Source: Bog-756 sp963737625 (lineage in GTDB: Bacteria > Actinomycetota > Acidimicrobiia > Acidimicrobiales > RAAP-2). From it: a stretch of DNA of 64,000 nt. Where the stretch lies: assembly GCA_963737625.1 (NCBI GenBank), contig CAVTTK010000006.1:186001-250000 (forward strand), read 5' to 3'. The notes beneath the pieces are model-generated. The model searched no databases. It was not told the DNA's origin and saw only the letters and a list, made by a program, of their open reading frames with translations. The position numbers were made by a program, and so were the translations under genes. Shown here piece after piece: positions 14,986 to 22,911 of this stretch (within the stretch, counting starts at the first letter, position 1; each line of letters opens with the position of its first letter).

Positions 14986-16208
14986 CGGTACTCGGTCACA
15001 TCAGGCAGGTGGCCTCGCAGACTCACTTGGTGAGGAGCACCTTGCCGGTCGGGCCCTTGACCGTGAGCAGCGTGTGACCGCACCTGGTTCTGGACCGCCG
15101 GGGGCAGCGGCACGTAGTCGAGCGAAGCGGCGAGGCTCTGGCCGCCGCCGGTGTGGGTGGTCCAGTCCAGCACCTTGACCACGGCGGCACCGGTGCTCTG
15201 GTTGGTCTGCTTCTGGAGCAGGATGGCCCAGCTGTAGCCCGAGATCGGGTAGCTGCCCTTGCCCGGACCGTTCACGATGGAGAAGTTGGTGGGCGAGAGT
15301 CCGGTCTTGGACGCGGCATCAGCGGCCACCGACTTGAGCGACGGGGTGACGAACAGCCCGGCCTTGTTCTTGATGGAGGCGTAGGTGAACTTGTTCTGGA
15401 TGGCGTAGGCCAGCTCCACGTAGCCGATGGAGTAGGGCGTGGATTTGATACTGGAGGCCACACCGGAGTTCTTCGGCGACTGCACGGCCGACGACGGCCA
15501 GGCGATGGTCTTGCTCACCCCCAGCGTCCAGGCAGTAGCGGCCGGGCCACCGAGTGAGTTCAGATAGTTGGTGAAGATGTAGGTGGTCCCCGAGCTGTCA
15601 GCCCGGACTTCGGGGACGATGGTCTGCGCCGGGAGCGACACCCCCGGGTTGGTGGCCTTGATCTGCGAGGCGTTCCACTTGGTGATGTTGCCCTCGAAGA
15701 TGCCCACCAGGGTGGGCCCGGTGAGCCGGAGCTGCTTGGTCACGCCCGGGAGGTTGTAGGACACGGTGACGCCACCGAGGGTGTCCGGGACCTGGAGGAC
15801 CGGGCCTGAGGAGGCCGGCACCTTGGCCAGGTCGGAGGACGACATGGGCACGTCAGAGGCGGCGAAGTTCACCGTGCCGGCCTGGAACGAGGTGATGCCC
15901 TGGCCGGAGCCCACGCCCTGGTAGTTGACCTGCACCCCGGGGTTCTTGCCGGTGTAGGCGTAGAACGCGCTGGTGAAGAAGGGCTGGACGAAGGTGGAGC
16001 CCGCGGCCTGGATGGAGGCGGCGGGCGCCTTCAGGTCGGCGGCGATGTACTGCGAGTTGTTGGCGGCGAGGGTGGTGGTCGTCGCCCCTGCGGTCGTCGC
16101 ACCGACCGTTGAGAGGAGGGTTCCGGCGGCGACGAGGGACGCCACTGCCACCAGCGTCTTCTTCCGCCGGGTCCCCGTTGTCGCCTGAGGGATCATGTCT
16201 GAGTCCAC
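14976..16208 (-). CDS. pstS: phosphate-binding protein PstS, with an apparent frameshift near the 3' end
   Basis: A 410-residue secreted phosphate receptor as read. The signal peptide is RRKKTLVAVASLVAAGTLLS, ending near AGA about residue 43. The mature part has GAGSTFVQPFF-like (AAGSTFVQPF), GSGQGI and a DSSGTTYIF phosphate-binding segment. After VPLPPAVQNQVRS the frame turns into about 30 His/Arg/Gln-rich residues unlike the family. In the neighbouring frame the sequence continues as TLLTVKGPTGKVLLTK and stops at 15023-15025, the normal kind of PstS ending. One extra base near 15071-15086 would explain this. No lipobox Cys is seen. The GTG at 16208 follows GGAGG by 11 bases; an ATG at 16196 is an alternative. 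First gene of the pst operon, behind a PHO-like array. Confidence 0.92.
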   Translation of the reverse strand: MDSDMIPQATTGTRRKKTLVAVASLVAAGTLLSTVGATTAGATTTTLAANNSQYIAADLKAPAASIQAAGSTFVQPFFTSAFYAYTGKNPGVQVNYQGVGSGQGITSFQAGTVNFAASDVPMSSSDLAKVPASSGPVLQVPDTLGGVTVSYNLPGVTKQLRLTGPTLVGIFEGNITKWNASQIKATNPGVSLPAQTIVPEVRADSSGTTYIFTNYLNSLGGPAATAWTLGVSKTIAWPSSAVQSPKNSGVASSIKSTPYSIGYVELAYAIQNKFTYASIKNKAGLFVTPSLKSVAADAASKTGLSPTNFSIVNGPGKGSYPISGYSWAILLQKQTNQSTGAAVVKVLDWTTHTGGGQSLAASLDYVPLPPAVQNQVRSHAAHGQGPDRQGAPHQVSLRGHLPDVTEYRWP

Positions 16209-16306
16209 TGGTGCCCGAACCTCCGTGAGTTGATGCTGAGAGTTGACGCTCGACCCTGGTGGACGAGGTCAGGGCGCATCCAACGCCCCGCAAGGACCGT
16301 ACCGAT

Positions 16307-16350
16307 CGGAAGTGAACGTCCGGCAAACCTGCGGTGAACTCAGCACGAAC
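16307..16350 (-). promoter_or_regulatory. PHO-box-like array of four 11-bp units before pstS
   Basis: Read on the pstS strand, the units are GTTCGTGCTGA, GTTCACCGCAG, GTTTGCCGGAC and GTTCACTTCCG, in exact 11-base register. All four begin GTT. The second matches GTTCACC perfectly and the fourth in 6 of 7. The array lies 98 bases before the pstS start, in the 229-base gap between pstS and the potassium-channel gene. This is the clearest of the three arrays. Confidence 0.7.
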
Positions 16351-16437
16351 ACTGCGTGCTCTTGCGATGAATTGGCCACCCGGCCCTGCCCAGAGGGGTG
16401 GAACGACCACCGGGCGTACGGTGCGAACCGGGCAGCG

Positions 16438-18261
16438 TCAGGGTGCGGGCGAGCCGACGTCTCCCTCGTGCTGGTGCCGCAGCACCCGGAGCAGCTCCTC
16501 ATAGGGGCCGAGAACATAGGCCTGGTCGCCCGGGGCGAAGCGTGTGTCCCGTCGGGGCGGATGCTCGAGCTGCCCGCCGGCGGCGGCCCGGCTGAGGGCG
16601 ATGACGCGGGTCTGGGCGGGCAGGTCCACCATGGCCAGTCCGTCGAGGCCGCGGCCCGGGGCCACGGTGAGCCGGCCCACCAAGAAGGCCTGCTCGGCAA
16701 CGTCGAAGGAGCCGAGGATGTCCAACCCCAGAGCGGCGCCCACGAACCGGGGCGCGGCGATGGCCGAGGTGGAGCGGACATGACGGAAGTCGAAATGGTG
16801 CTCGACGGTATGGCCCAGCTCACGGTCGAACACCCGCAGTACCACCGGCACGTTGAGCCAACGCTCCCCGAGGTAGTCGCGGACGGCGAGGCCGGTCTCG
16901 ATGTTGGTCAGGTCGTCACTGGTGAGCACGGCCACCGCCGCCGCCGAGTGCACGTTGGCGTCCTCCAGGGTCTGGCGTTGCGTGGCGTCGGCGATGAGCA
17001 CGGGGGCGCCCAGGGCGCGGGCCTGGTTGAGGAACCGGTTGTGCTCGCTGCGCTCCACCACCACGACCTCGCGACCCTCGTTGTGCAGACCCTCCAGCAC
17101 GCGGATGCCCACCGAGCCGAGTCCGATCACCACCACGTGGCCCTCCAGGCCGACCAGCTGCTGGCGGCCGAGGGACTGTTCGATGCGCCACGACACCAGC
17201 ACGTTGGTGATCAGGGCGAACACCGTGGTCAACAACGTGGCGCCTCCGGCGATCAACAGGATCCCGAAGATCTCCATGGCCGTCGACTGGTCGGCGAAGG
17301 AGAAGTCGCCGTAGCCCACCGTGGAGATGGTCTCCACGGTGAAGTAGAGGGCGGTCAGGACGGTCATGTGGCCACCGTGGGGGAGACGGTAGGCCAGGCG
17401 GAGGATGATGGTGGACAGGACGATCAGGGTGGAGGCGGCCACGATGGCGAAGCGCAGGGCGCTGTTGTCGTCGGAGGCCAGCAGCGAGACGATCCGCTTG
17501 AGCAGCCCGGCGCCGGCGTGGTGGTGGTGGTGCGCCTGCAGCCCCGAGCCGTCGTCGCCGCCCTTGTGGGGCAGGATGCCGGCTGCCTCCAACTCGTCCG
17601 GCGTGCCCAGCACGGTGACCTTGTCACCCACGTGCACCTGGTAGTCCCGCCCGGGACAGGCCACCGTGGGCGAGCCGTCGGCCGGCACGACGGCGATGGG
17701 GGCCAGGGCGCCGAACAGGGCCCGGAGCGTGGCGAACCGGGCCACCTCCACCTCGGAGGTCATGAACTGGGTCCCCCCGAACTCGATCTGATAGGAGTCG
17801 CGGCCCAGACAGGCCTCCACGATGGACGGGGCGGCCAGGGAGGCCACGTCGAGGACGGTTCCGGGTCCGGTGACGTCGCCCACCGCCGCCCCCACGGCGG
17901 CGTTGGCCAGCTGGACCACCACGCGGATGTCCGGCCGGCGCTCACTGACCAGCAGGGCGGTCTCCAGCGTCTCGACCTCGGTGGGCTCGGCACAGACGAC
18001 GGCCCGGGCCCGGGCCAGTCCGGCCCGGTCGAGGAATCCGCCGATGCGGGGGCTGCCGACGATGAATGGGATCTCCCAGGCCTCGACGATCCGGACCAGT
18101 CGGGGATCCGGGTCCTCGTCCACCACCACGACGTCGACCCCGGCCTGATGGAGCTGCTCCACCATCCGCAGGCCGACTCCCTGGAGACCGCACACGATGA
18201 CGTGGCCCTCCCAGTCGGCCACCGGCGCTCGGTCCATCCCCGTATGGTGCCCCAGCAGCAT
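16438..18261 (-). CDS. potassium channel with two RCK (TrkA) modules flanking one pore
   Basis: A 607-residue protein. Residues 18-235 form a first RCK unit (HVIVCGLQGVG Rossmann motif, then a TrkA-C-like part). A His-rich linker (AHHHHHAG, about 243-250) leads to a two-helix pore: TM1 about 270-290, selectivity filter TVGYGD at 314-319, TM2 about 329-356. A second RCK unit follows from 372 (HVVVIGLGSVG) with a TrkA-C part to the end. TVGYGD makes it potassium selective; RCK domains gate by nucleotide or ions. Having an RCK domain on the N-terminal side of the pore as well is less common than the MthK order. Start at ATG 18261; ATG 18237 is an alternative. Divergent from lon. Confidence 0.85.
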   Translation of the reverse strand: MLLGHHTGMDRAPVADWEGHVIVCGLQGVGLRMVEQLHQAGVDVVVVDEDPDPRLVRIVEAWEIPFIVGSPRIGGFLDRAGLARARAVVCAEPTEVETLETALLVSERRPDIRVVVQLANAAVGAAVGDVTGPGTVLDVASLAAPSIVEACLGRDSYQIEFGGTQFMTSEVEVARFATLRALFGALAPIAVVPADGSPTVACPGRDYQVHVGDKVTVLGTPDELEAAGILPHKGGDDGSGLQAHHHHHAGAGLLKRIVSLLASDDNSALRFAIVAASTLIVLSTIILRLAYRLPHGGHMTVLTALYFTVETISTVGYGDFSFADQSTAMEIFGILLIAGGATLLTTVFALITNVLVSWRIEQSLGRQQLVGLEGHVVVIGLGSVGIRVLEGLHNEGREVVVVERSEHNRFLNQARALGAPVLIADATQRQTLEDANVHSAAAVAVLTSDDLTNIETGLAVRDYLGERWLNVPVVLRVFDRELGHTVEHHFDFRHVRSTSAIAAPRFVGAALGLDILGSFDVAEQAFLVGRLTVAPGRGLDGLAMVDLPAQTRVIALSRAAAGGQLEHPPRRDTRFAPGDQAYVLGPYEELLRVLRHQHEGDVGSPAP

Positions 18262-18409
18262 TTCTGCCGGATTGCCGGAGTGTTTCAGGTAAAAGCGCTG
18301 GCGCGGAGGCCCAGGCCAGGCACCCAGGGGAATACACGTTCGCCTCTCCTGTTTACCTTCCCACAGCTTTACCTTTCCGTAGCCGATGCCGGCGACACCT
18401 GGAGGAACC

Positions 18410-20809
18410 ATGGACGAGACGACCGACGAGACGACCGACGGGACGACCGGGGACAACCGGTCGGCCACGTCTCAGAACCTGCCCCTGCTGCCCCTGACCT
18501 CGGGGGTGGTCCTGCCGGGCATGGTGTTCACCATGGCCCTCGAGTCCGAGGAGGCCAAGGCGGCCGCCGAGGCGGCCGAGGCGGCCGGCGGCCACTTCGT
18601 CATCGTGCCCTTCATCGACGGCCGGTACTCGACGGTCGGCGTGGTGGCCGAGGTGATGGAGAAGGGCGACCTGCCCGGCGGCATGCCGGCGGTGGCGGTG
18701 CGGGGCGTGGAGCGGGCCCGCCTGGGCACGGCCGTGCCCGGCACGGGGCGGGCCCTGTGGGTCGAGGTGGAGATCCTGGCCGACGAGGAGCCCTCTGATG
18801 AAGCGGCCGAACTGGCCCGCGAGTACCGGGCCGTGGTGGAGAACATCCTGGTCAGCCGCGGGGCCGGACGCCTGGCCGAGCGCTTGGGCGACGTCACCGA
18901 GCCCGGCCGGGTGGCCGACATGGCCGGCTACTCGCCCGACCTGTCCCTGGCCCAGAAGGTGGAGGTCCTGGAAACCCTGGACGTGGTGGCCCGTCTGCGG
19001 ACGGTCATCGCCTGGTCCCGTGAGGTCCTGGCCGACCTGACGCTGCGCGAGCGGATCAAGACCGACGTCGAAGAGGGAATGGAGAAGACCCAGCGCGAGT
19101 TCCTGCTGCGCCGCCAGCTCGAGTCGATCAAAAAGGAGCTGGGCCAGATGGGCTCGGGGGCCGAGGACGAGCCCGACGACTACCGGACCAAGGCCGAGCA
19201 GCGCGACCTCCCCGAAGGCGTGCGCAAGGCGGTGGACCGCGAGATCGACAAGCTGGAGCGGATGAGCGAGCAGAATCCCGAGCACGGATGGATCCGCACC
19301 TGGCTCGACACCGTGTTCGAGCTGCCCTGGGGCGAACAGTCCGAGGACCGGCTGGACGTGGTGGAGGCGGCCCGCATCCTCAACGAGGACCATGACGGAC
19401 TGGACGATGTGAAGGATCGCATCCTCGAGCACCTGGCCGTGCGCAAGCTGCAGTCCGAGCGGGGACTGGCCCCGGTGTCCGGCAGGGGTGCCGGCGCCAT
19501 CCTGGCGCTGGTCGGTCCCCCCGGGGTGGGCAAGACGTCGCTGGGTGAGTCGGTGGCCCGCGCCCTCGGGCGGTCGTTCGTCCGGGTGGCCCTGGGCGGG
19601 GTGCGCGACGAGGCCGAGATCAGGGGTCACCGGCGCACCTACGTGGGGGCCCAGCCGGGACGGCTGGTCCGCGCCCTGCGCGAGGCCGGCACCATGAACC
19701 CGGTCATCCTGCTCGACGAGGTGGACAAGCTCGGCGGGGACTACCGCGGCGACCCGTCATCAGCCCTGCTGGAGGTGTTGGACCCGGCGCAGAACCACAC
19801 ATTCCGGGACCACTACCTCGAGGTCGAACTGGACCTGTCCAAGGTGCTGTTCATCGCCACGGCCAACATGATCGACACCATCCCCGGGCCCCTGCTCGAC
19901 CGGATGGAGGTCATCCGCCTGGACGGTTACACCGAGGACGAGAAGGTGGCCATCGCCCGCCACCATCTGGTCGGCCGGCAGTTGGAGCGGGCCGCCCTGG
20001 GTGCCGACGAGGTGACCATCTCCGACGACGCCCTGCGCACGGTGGTCGGTGACTACACCCGAGAGGCCGGCGTGCGGACGCTCGAGCGCGAGCTCGGACG
20101 CCTGCTGCGCAAGGTGGCCTCACGGATCGCCTCCGCCGAGGTGGAGACACCACTGGCCATCGATGCCGACCAGGTCCGTGAGTGGTTGGGCCGGCCCCGC
20201 TTCTTCTTCGAGGCCGCCGACCGCACCGCAGTGCCGGGTGTGGCCACCGGCCTGGCCGTGACGGGGGCCGGCGGCGATGTCCTGTACGTCGAGGCTTCCA
20301 TGATGGACGGTCCCGAGGGCCTGACCCTGACCGGGCAGTTGGGGGACGTGATGAAGGAGTCGGCGGAGATCGCCCTGTCCTACGTGCGGTCCCACACCGA
20401 GCAGTTGGGCATCGACCCGGCGGCCTTCGCCGGAAAGCGGTTCCACCTGCACGTCCCGGCGGGCGCCATTCCGAAGGACGGGCCGTCGGCCGGGGTCACC
20501 ATGACCACGGCCCTGGTCAGCCTGCTGCGGGACACACCGGTGGACTCAGTGGTGGGGATGACCGGGGAGGTCACCCTGCAGGGTCGGGTGCTGCCCATCG
20601 GCGGCGTGCGCCAGAAGGTGCTGGCCGCCCACCGGGCCGGTCTCACCACAGTCATCCTCCCCGTCCGCAACGGGCCCGATCTCGAGGACGTGCCCGAAGC
20701 GGTGCGCGACGAGATGACCTTCCATCTGGCCACCGAGATCGGCGAGGTGCTCGAGGCCGCTCTGGTGAAGGGGCCGGGTGCGGCCGTGGGCGCCCCCGTG
20801 GCGGCCTGA
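18410..20809 (+). CDS. lon: ATP-dependent protease Lon
   Basis: A 799-residue cytoplasmic AAA+ protease for damaged and regulatory proteins. The N-terminal LON substrate domain starts at LPLLPLTSGVVLPG after 25 polar residues. Walker A GPPGVGKT is at about 369-376 and Walker B is ILLDEVDK. The protease domain has the catalytic dyad Ser693 (in PKDGPSAGVT) and Lys736 (in RQKVLAAHRAG), 43 residues apart as in the E. coli enzyme. The start follows TGGAGGAACC. The 148-base divergent region to the channel gene (18262-18409) holds two TTTACCTT copies 16 bases apart; I see no classic HspR or ClgR site. A convergent terminator follows. Confidence 0.97.
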   Translation: MDETTDETTDGTTGDNRSATSQNLPLLPLTSGVVLPGMVFTMALESEEAKAAAEAAEAAGGHFVIVPFIDGRYSTVGVVAEVMEKGDLPGGMPAVAVRGVERARLGTAVPGTGRALWVEVEILADEEPSDEAAELAREYRAVVENILVSRGAGRLAERLGDVTEPGRVADMAGYSPDLSLAQKVEVLETLDVVARLRTVIAWSREVLADLTLRERIKTDVEEGMEKTQREFLLRRQLESIKKELGQMGSGAEDEPDDYRTKAEQRDLPEGVRKAVDREIDKLERMSEQNPEHGWIRTWLDTVFELPWGEQSEDRLDVVEAARILNEDHDGLDDVKDRILEHLAVRKLQSERGLAPVSGRGAGAILALVGPPGVGKTSLGESVARALGRSFVRVALGGVRDEAEIRGHRRTYVGAQPGRLVRALREAGTMNPVILLDEVDKLGGDYRGDPSSALLEVLDPAQNHTFRDHYLEVELDLSKVLFIATANMIDTIPGPLLDRMEVIRLDGYTEDEKVAIARHHLVGRQLERAALGADEVTISDDALRTVVGDYTREAGVRTLERELGRLLRKVASRIASAEVETPLAIDADQVREWLGRPRFFFEAADRTAVPGVATGLAVTGAGGDVLYVEASMMDGPEGLTLTGQLGDVMKESAEIALSYVRSHTEQLGIDPAAFAGKRFHLHVPAGAIPKDGPSAGVTMTTALVSLLRDTPVDSVVGMTGEVTLQGRVLPIGGVRQKVLAAHRAGLTTVILPVRNGPDLEDVPEAVRDEMTFHLATEIGEVLEAALVKGPGAAVGAPVAA

Positions 20810-20817
20810 CGGTCGGC

Positions 20818-20844
20818 GCCCCGGTGGGGAGAGGCCGCCGGGGC
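20818..20844. terminator. bidirectional terminator between lon and the convergent hydrolase
   Basis: A 7-bp GCCCCGG/CCGGGGC stem with a 13-base loop fills the 38-base gap between two converging stop codons. It has no U-tract on either side. Confidence 0.45.
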
Positions 20845-20847
20845 CGG

Positions 20848-21768
20848 TCAGCCGCCTGACAGGTAGGCCTCCAGGATGGCGGCCAGCTCCACCGGCTGGT
20901 CGCCCTGGATGCTGTGACCGGCCTCGCTGACGGTGATGACGTCGTCAGCGGGCCGGCGCCGCCGGAACTCAGCTTCGTCGGCATCGTCCACCACCGGGGA
21001 CAGGGCGCCCCTGACCAGCAGCACCGGGACCCCGATGGCCTCGAGCTCATCCCACAACGGGGCGAAGTCGACCGAGCCCACGTGCATGCCGCTGGAGCCG
21101 GCCGGCCGGCCCAGCTGATGACGCCAGGTCCAGGTCCCGTCGTCGCGCTGCACCGAATTGTGCAGCACCCCGCGGCGTAGCGACGACTCCGACCGGGTGG
21201 GATTGAACTGGATGGTGCGCTGGAGGATCTCGTCGAACGAGGCGAAGGACTCCGGGCCGGCCAGGAAGGCGGCGATGTCCGAGCTCTTGTCGCGGGTGAC
21301 CCCCGGCGTGATGTCGATGAGCGCCAACTTGTGCACCAGTCCGGGGTGAGCACGGGCCAGGGCGATGGACGTGGCCCCACCGAGGGACATCCCGACCACC
21401 ATCCGGGCTTCCGGGGCCAGTCGCTCGATGACCACGGCCACATCCTCGGCCATGGCCCGGGGGTTGAGCACGGCAGCGTCGCCGGGCCAGTCGGAGTGGC
21501 CGTGTCCGGGGAGGTCGACGGCCACCAGGGGCCGCCCGAGAGCCAGGGCCACCGTGTCCCAGGTGTGGGCGTTCTGACCACCACCGTGGATGAAGACCAC
21601 ATCGGCCAGCTCGGTACCCCAGACCAGGGCGCTCGTCCGGCGACCCGGGGCCACCTCCACGAACTCGCGGCGCACCGTCGGTGGGCCCGTCCAGGGCAGG
21701 CCCACCTCGGAGGCGTTCTCCTCGAAGAGCGAGAACTCGTCGTAGTGGCCCGCTCCCTCGCCGCTCAC
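20848..21768 (-). CDS. alpha/beta hydrolase
   Basis: A 306-residue alpha/beta-hydrolase. The oxyanion segment is FIHGGGQNAHTW, the nucleophile elbow VVGMSLGGAT holds the catalytic Ser, the acid is probably the Asp in PVVDD and the His is in EAGHSIQGDQP. No signal peptide is seen. The GTG at 21768 overlaps the stop of the upstream LLM oxidoreductase gene by four bases (GTGA), so the two are translated together. The substrate is unknown; pairing with an LLM oxidoreductase suggests catabolism of an ester, lactone or ring-cleavage product. Confidence 0.85.
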   Translation of the reverse strand: MSGEGAGHYDEFSLFEENASEVGLPWTGPPTVRREFVEVAPGRRTSALVWGTELADVVFIHGGGQNAHTWDTVALALGRPLVAVDLPGHGHSDWPGDAAVLNPRAMAEDVAVVIERLAPEARMVVGMSLGGATSIALARAHPGLVHKLALIDITPGVTRDKSSDIAAFLAGPESFASFDEILQRTIQFNPTRSESSLRRGVLHNSVQRDDGTWTWRHQLGRPAGSSGMHVGSVDFAPLWDELEAIGVPVLLVRGALSPVVDDADEAEFRRRRPADDVITVSEAGHSIQGDQPVELAAILEAYLSGG

Positions 21769-22793
21769 CGGTCCGCTCCCCCGGCGGCGTGGTGGCCCAA
21801 GGCATCGACCATCTGCCCCAGGGTCTCGTCGGCCATCAGGTAGGGGGTGTAGAACCCCACCCGGTCGACCTGGCCGGCGAAGCGGGCCACGATGTCGGCG
21901 GCCACCTCGGTCGGAGATCCCACCGCAGCCAGGGCCGAGAGCATGGTGTCGTCGATCAGGGCCGGCATCTCGTCCCACCGTCCCGACTTGGACAACAGGT
22001 TGAGCTCGGGTTGGAGGTCCTCCCACCCCTCGACCTCCAGGACCGGACGGTAGGCGGGGGTGGACGCATAGAAGGACAGTAGCCAGCGCCCGGCCGTGCG
22101 CGCCGCCGCCATCTCCTCCTCGGTGCGCCCGCAGCACACGATGACCTCCCCGGTGACCGTGAGCTCGGAGCGTTTCCTCCCCGACCGGACCAGGCCCTCT
22201 TCGACGGCCGGCACCGTGCGCTCACGGAAGTGGTCGGCGGTGTTGAACGGCATGACCAGCAGCCCGTCGGCCACCTCGGCGGCCAGTCGCACCATCTGGG
22301 GGCCCAGACCGCCGATGGCCATGGGCGGCATGCCCCAGGTGAGGGGTCCGGGGTTGAACATGGGGGGCATCAGGGTGTGCGAGTAGAACTCACCCCGGAA
22401 GTCCAGCCGCTCCCCGGTCTCCCAGCTGGCGAAGATGGCCCGGAGGGCCCCGACCAGTTCCCGCATGCGGGCGATGGGGCGATCGAAGGCGGCACCGTAG
22501 CGCTTCTCCACCTGGGCCCGGATCTGTGACCCGAGGCCCAGGGTGAACCGCCCGCGGCTCAGCAGCTGGAGGTCGTAGGCCTGGTGGGCCAGCTGGACGG
22601 GGTTGCGGGGGAAGGCGATGGCCACGTTGGTGGCCAGGTCCAGGCGGGTGGTGGCTCCGGCAGCCAACACCAACGGGGTGAACACGTCATGGGGACCCTC
22701 GAAGGTGAAGGCCCCGTCCACCCCCAACGCCTCCAGCCGGCGGGCATGGTCGGGGGCGTCCTCGAGGCCCGATAGGAGCGTGTCGATTCTCAC
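21765..22793 (-). CDS. LLM-class (probably F420-dependent) oxidoreductase
   Basis: A 342-residue luciferase-like TIM-barrel protein. Typical parts are the N-terminal LEALGVDGAFTFEGPHDVF, then ATTRLDLATNVAIAFPRNP, LGLGSQIRAQVEKRYGA and PMAIGGLGPQMVRLAAEVADGL. The length and these blocks fit the F420-binding group abundant in actinobacteria rather than FMN luciferases, but the cofactor is inferred. The GTG at 22793 is the only plausible start; no strong ribosome-binding site. It is the first gene of a two-gene unit with the hydrolase. The reaction is unknown. Confidence 0.85.
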   Translation of the reverse strand: MRIDTLLSGLEDAPDHARRLEALGVDGAFTFEGPHDVFTPLVLAAGATTRLDLATNVAIAFPRNPVQLAHQAYDLQLLSRGRFTLGLGSQIRAQVEKRYGAAFDRPIARMRELVGALRAIFASWETGERLDFRGEFYSHTLMPPMFNPGPLTWGMPPMAIGGLGPQMVRLAAEVADGLLVMPFNTADHFRERTVPAVEEGLVRSGRKRSELTVTGEVIVCCGRTEEEMAAARTAGRWLLSFYASTPAYRPVLEVEGWEDLQPELNLLSKSGRWDEMPALIDDTMLSALAAVGSPTEVAADIVARFAGQVDRVGFYTPYLMADETLGQMVDALGHHAAGGADR

Positions 22794-22911
22794 GGGTCCA
22801 TGTTCGCATCACCGGCCGGCGCCCGCCCATCCCCCGCCCTCGGACCGGGACGGGCGCCGGGTCCGACCTCGGGTGGGCGGAACCCGGGCCTGGCGGTGAC
22901 ACACTGGGCGC

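Noticed and set aside
18352..18375. Two TTTACCTT copies before lon, as a heat-shock or PHO operator
   Set aside because: The 16-base spacing fits neither the 11-base PHO register nor the inverted HspR/ClgR sites; too short to call.
16243..18798. Plus-strand open frame opposite the potassium-channel gene
   Set aside because: Translation is His/Gly/Gln-rich without domains, whereas the minus strand holds a complete RCK channel; it also crosses the lon start.
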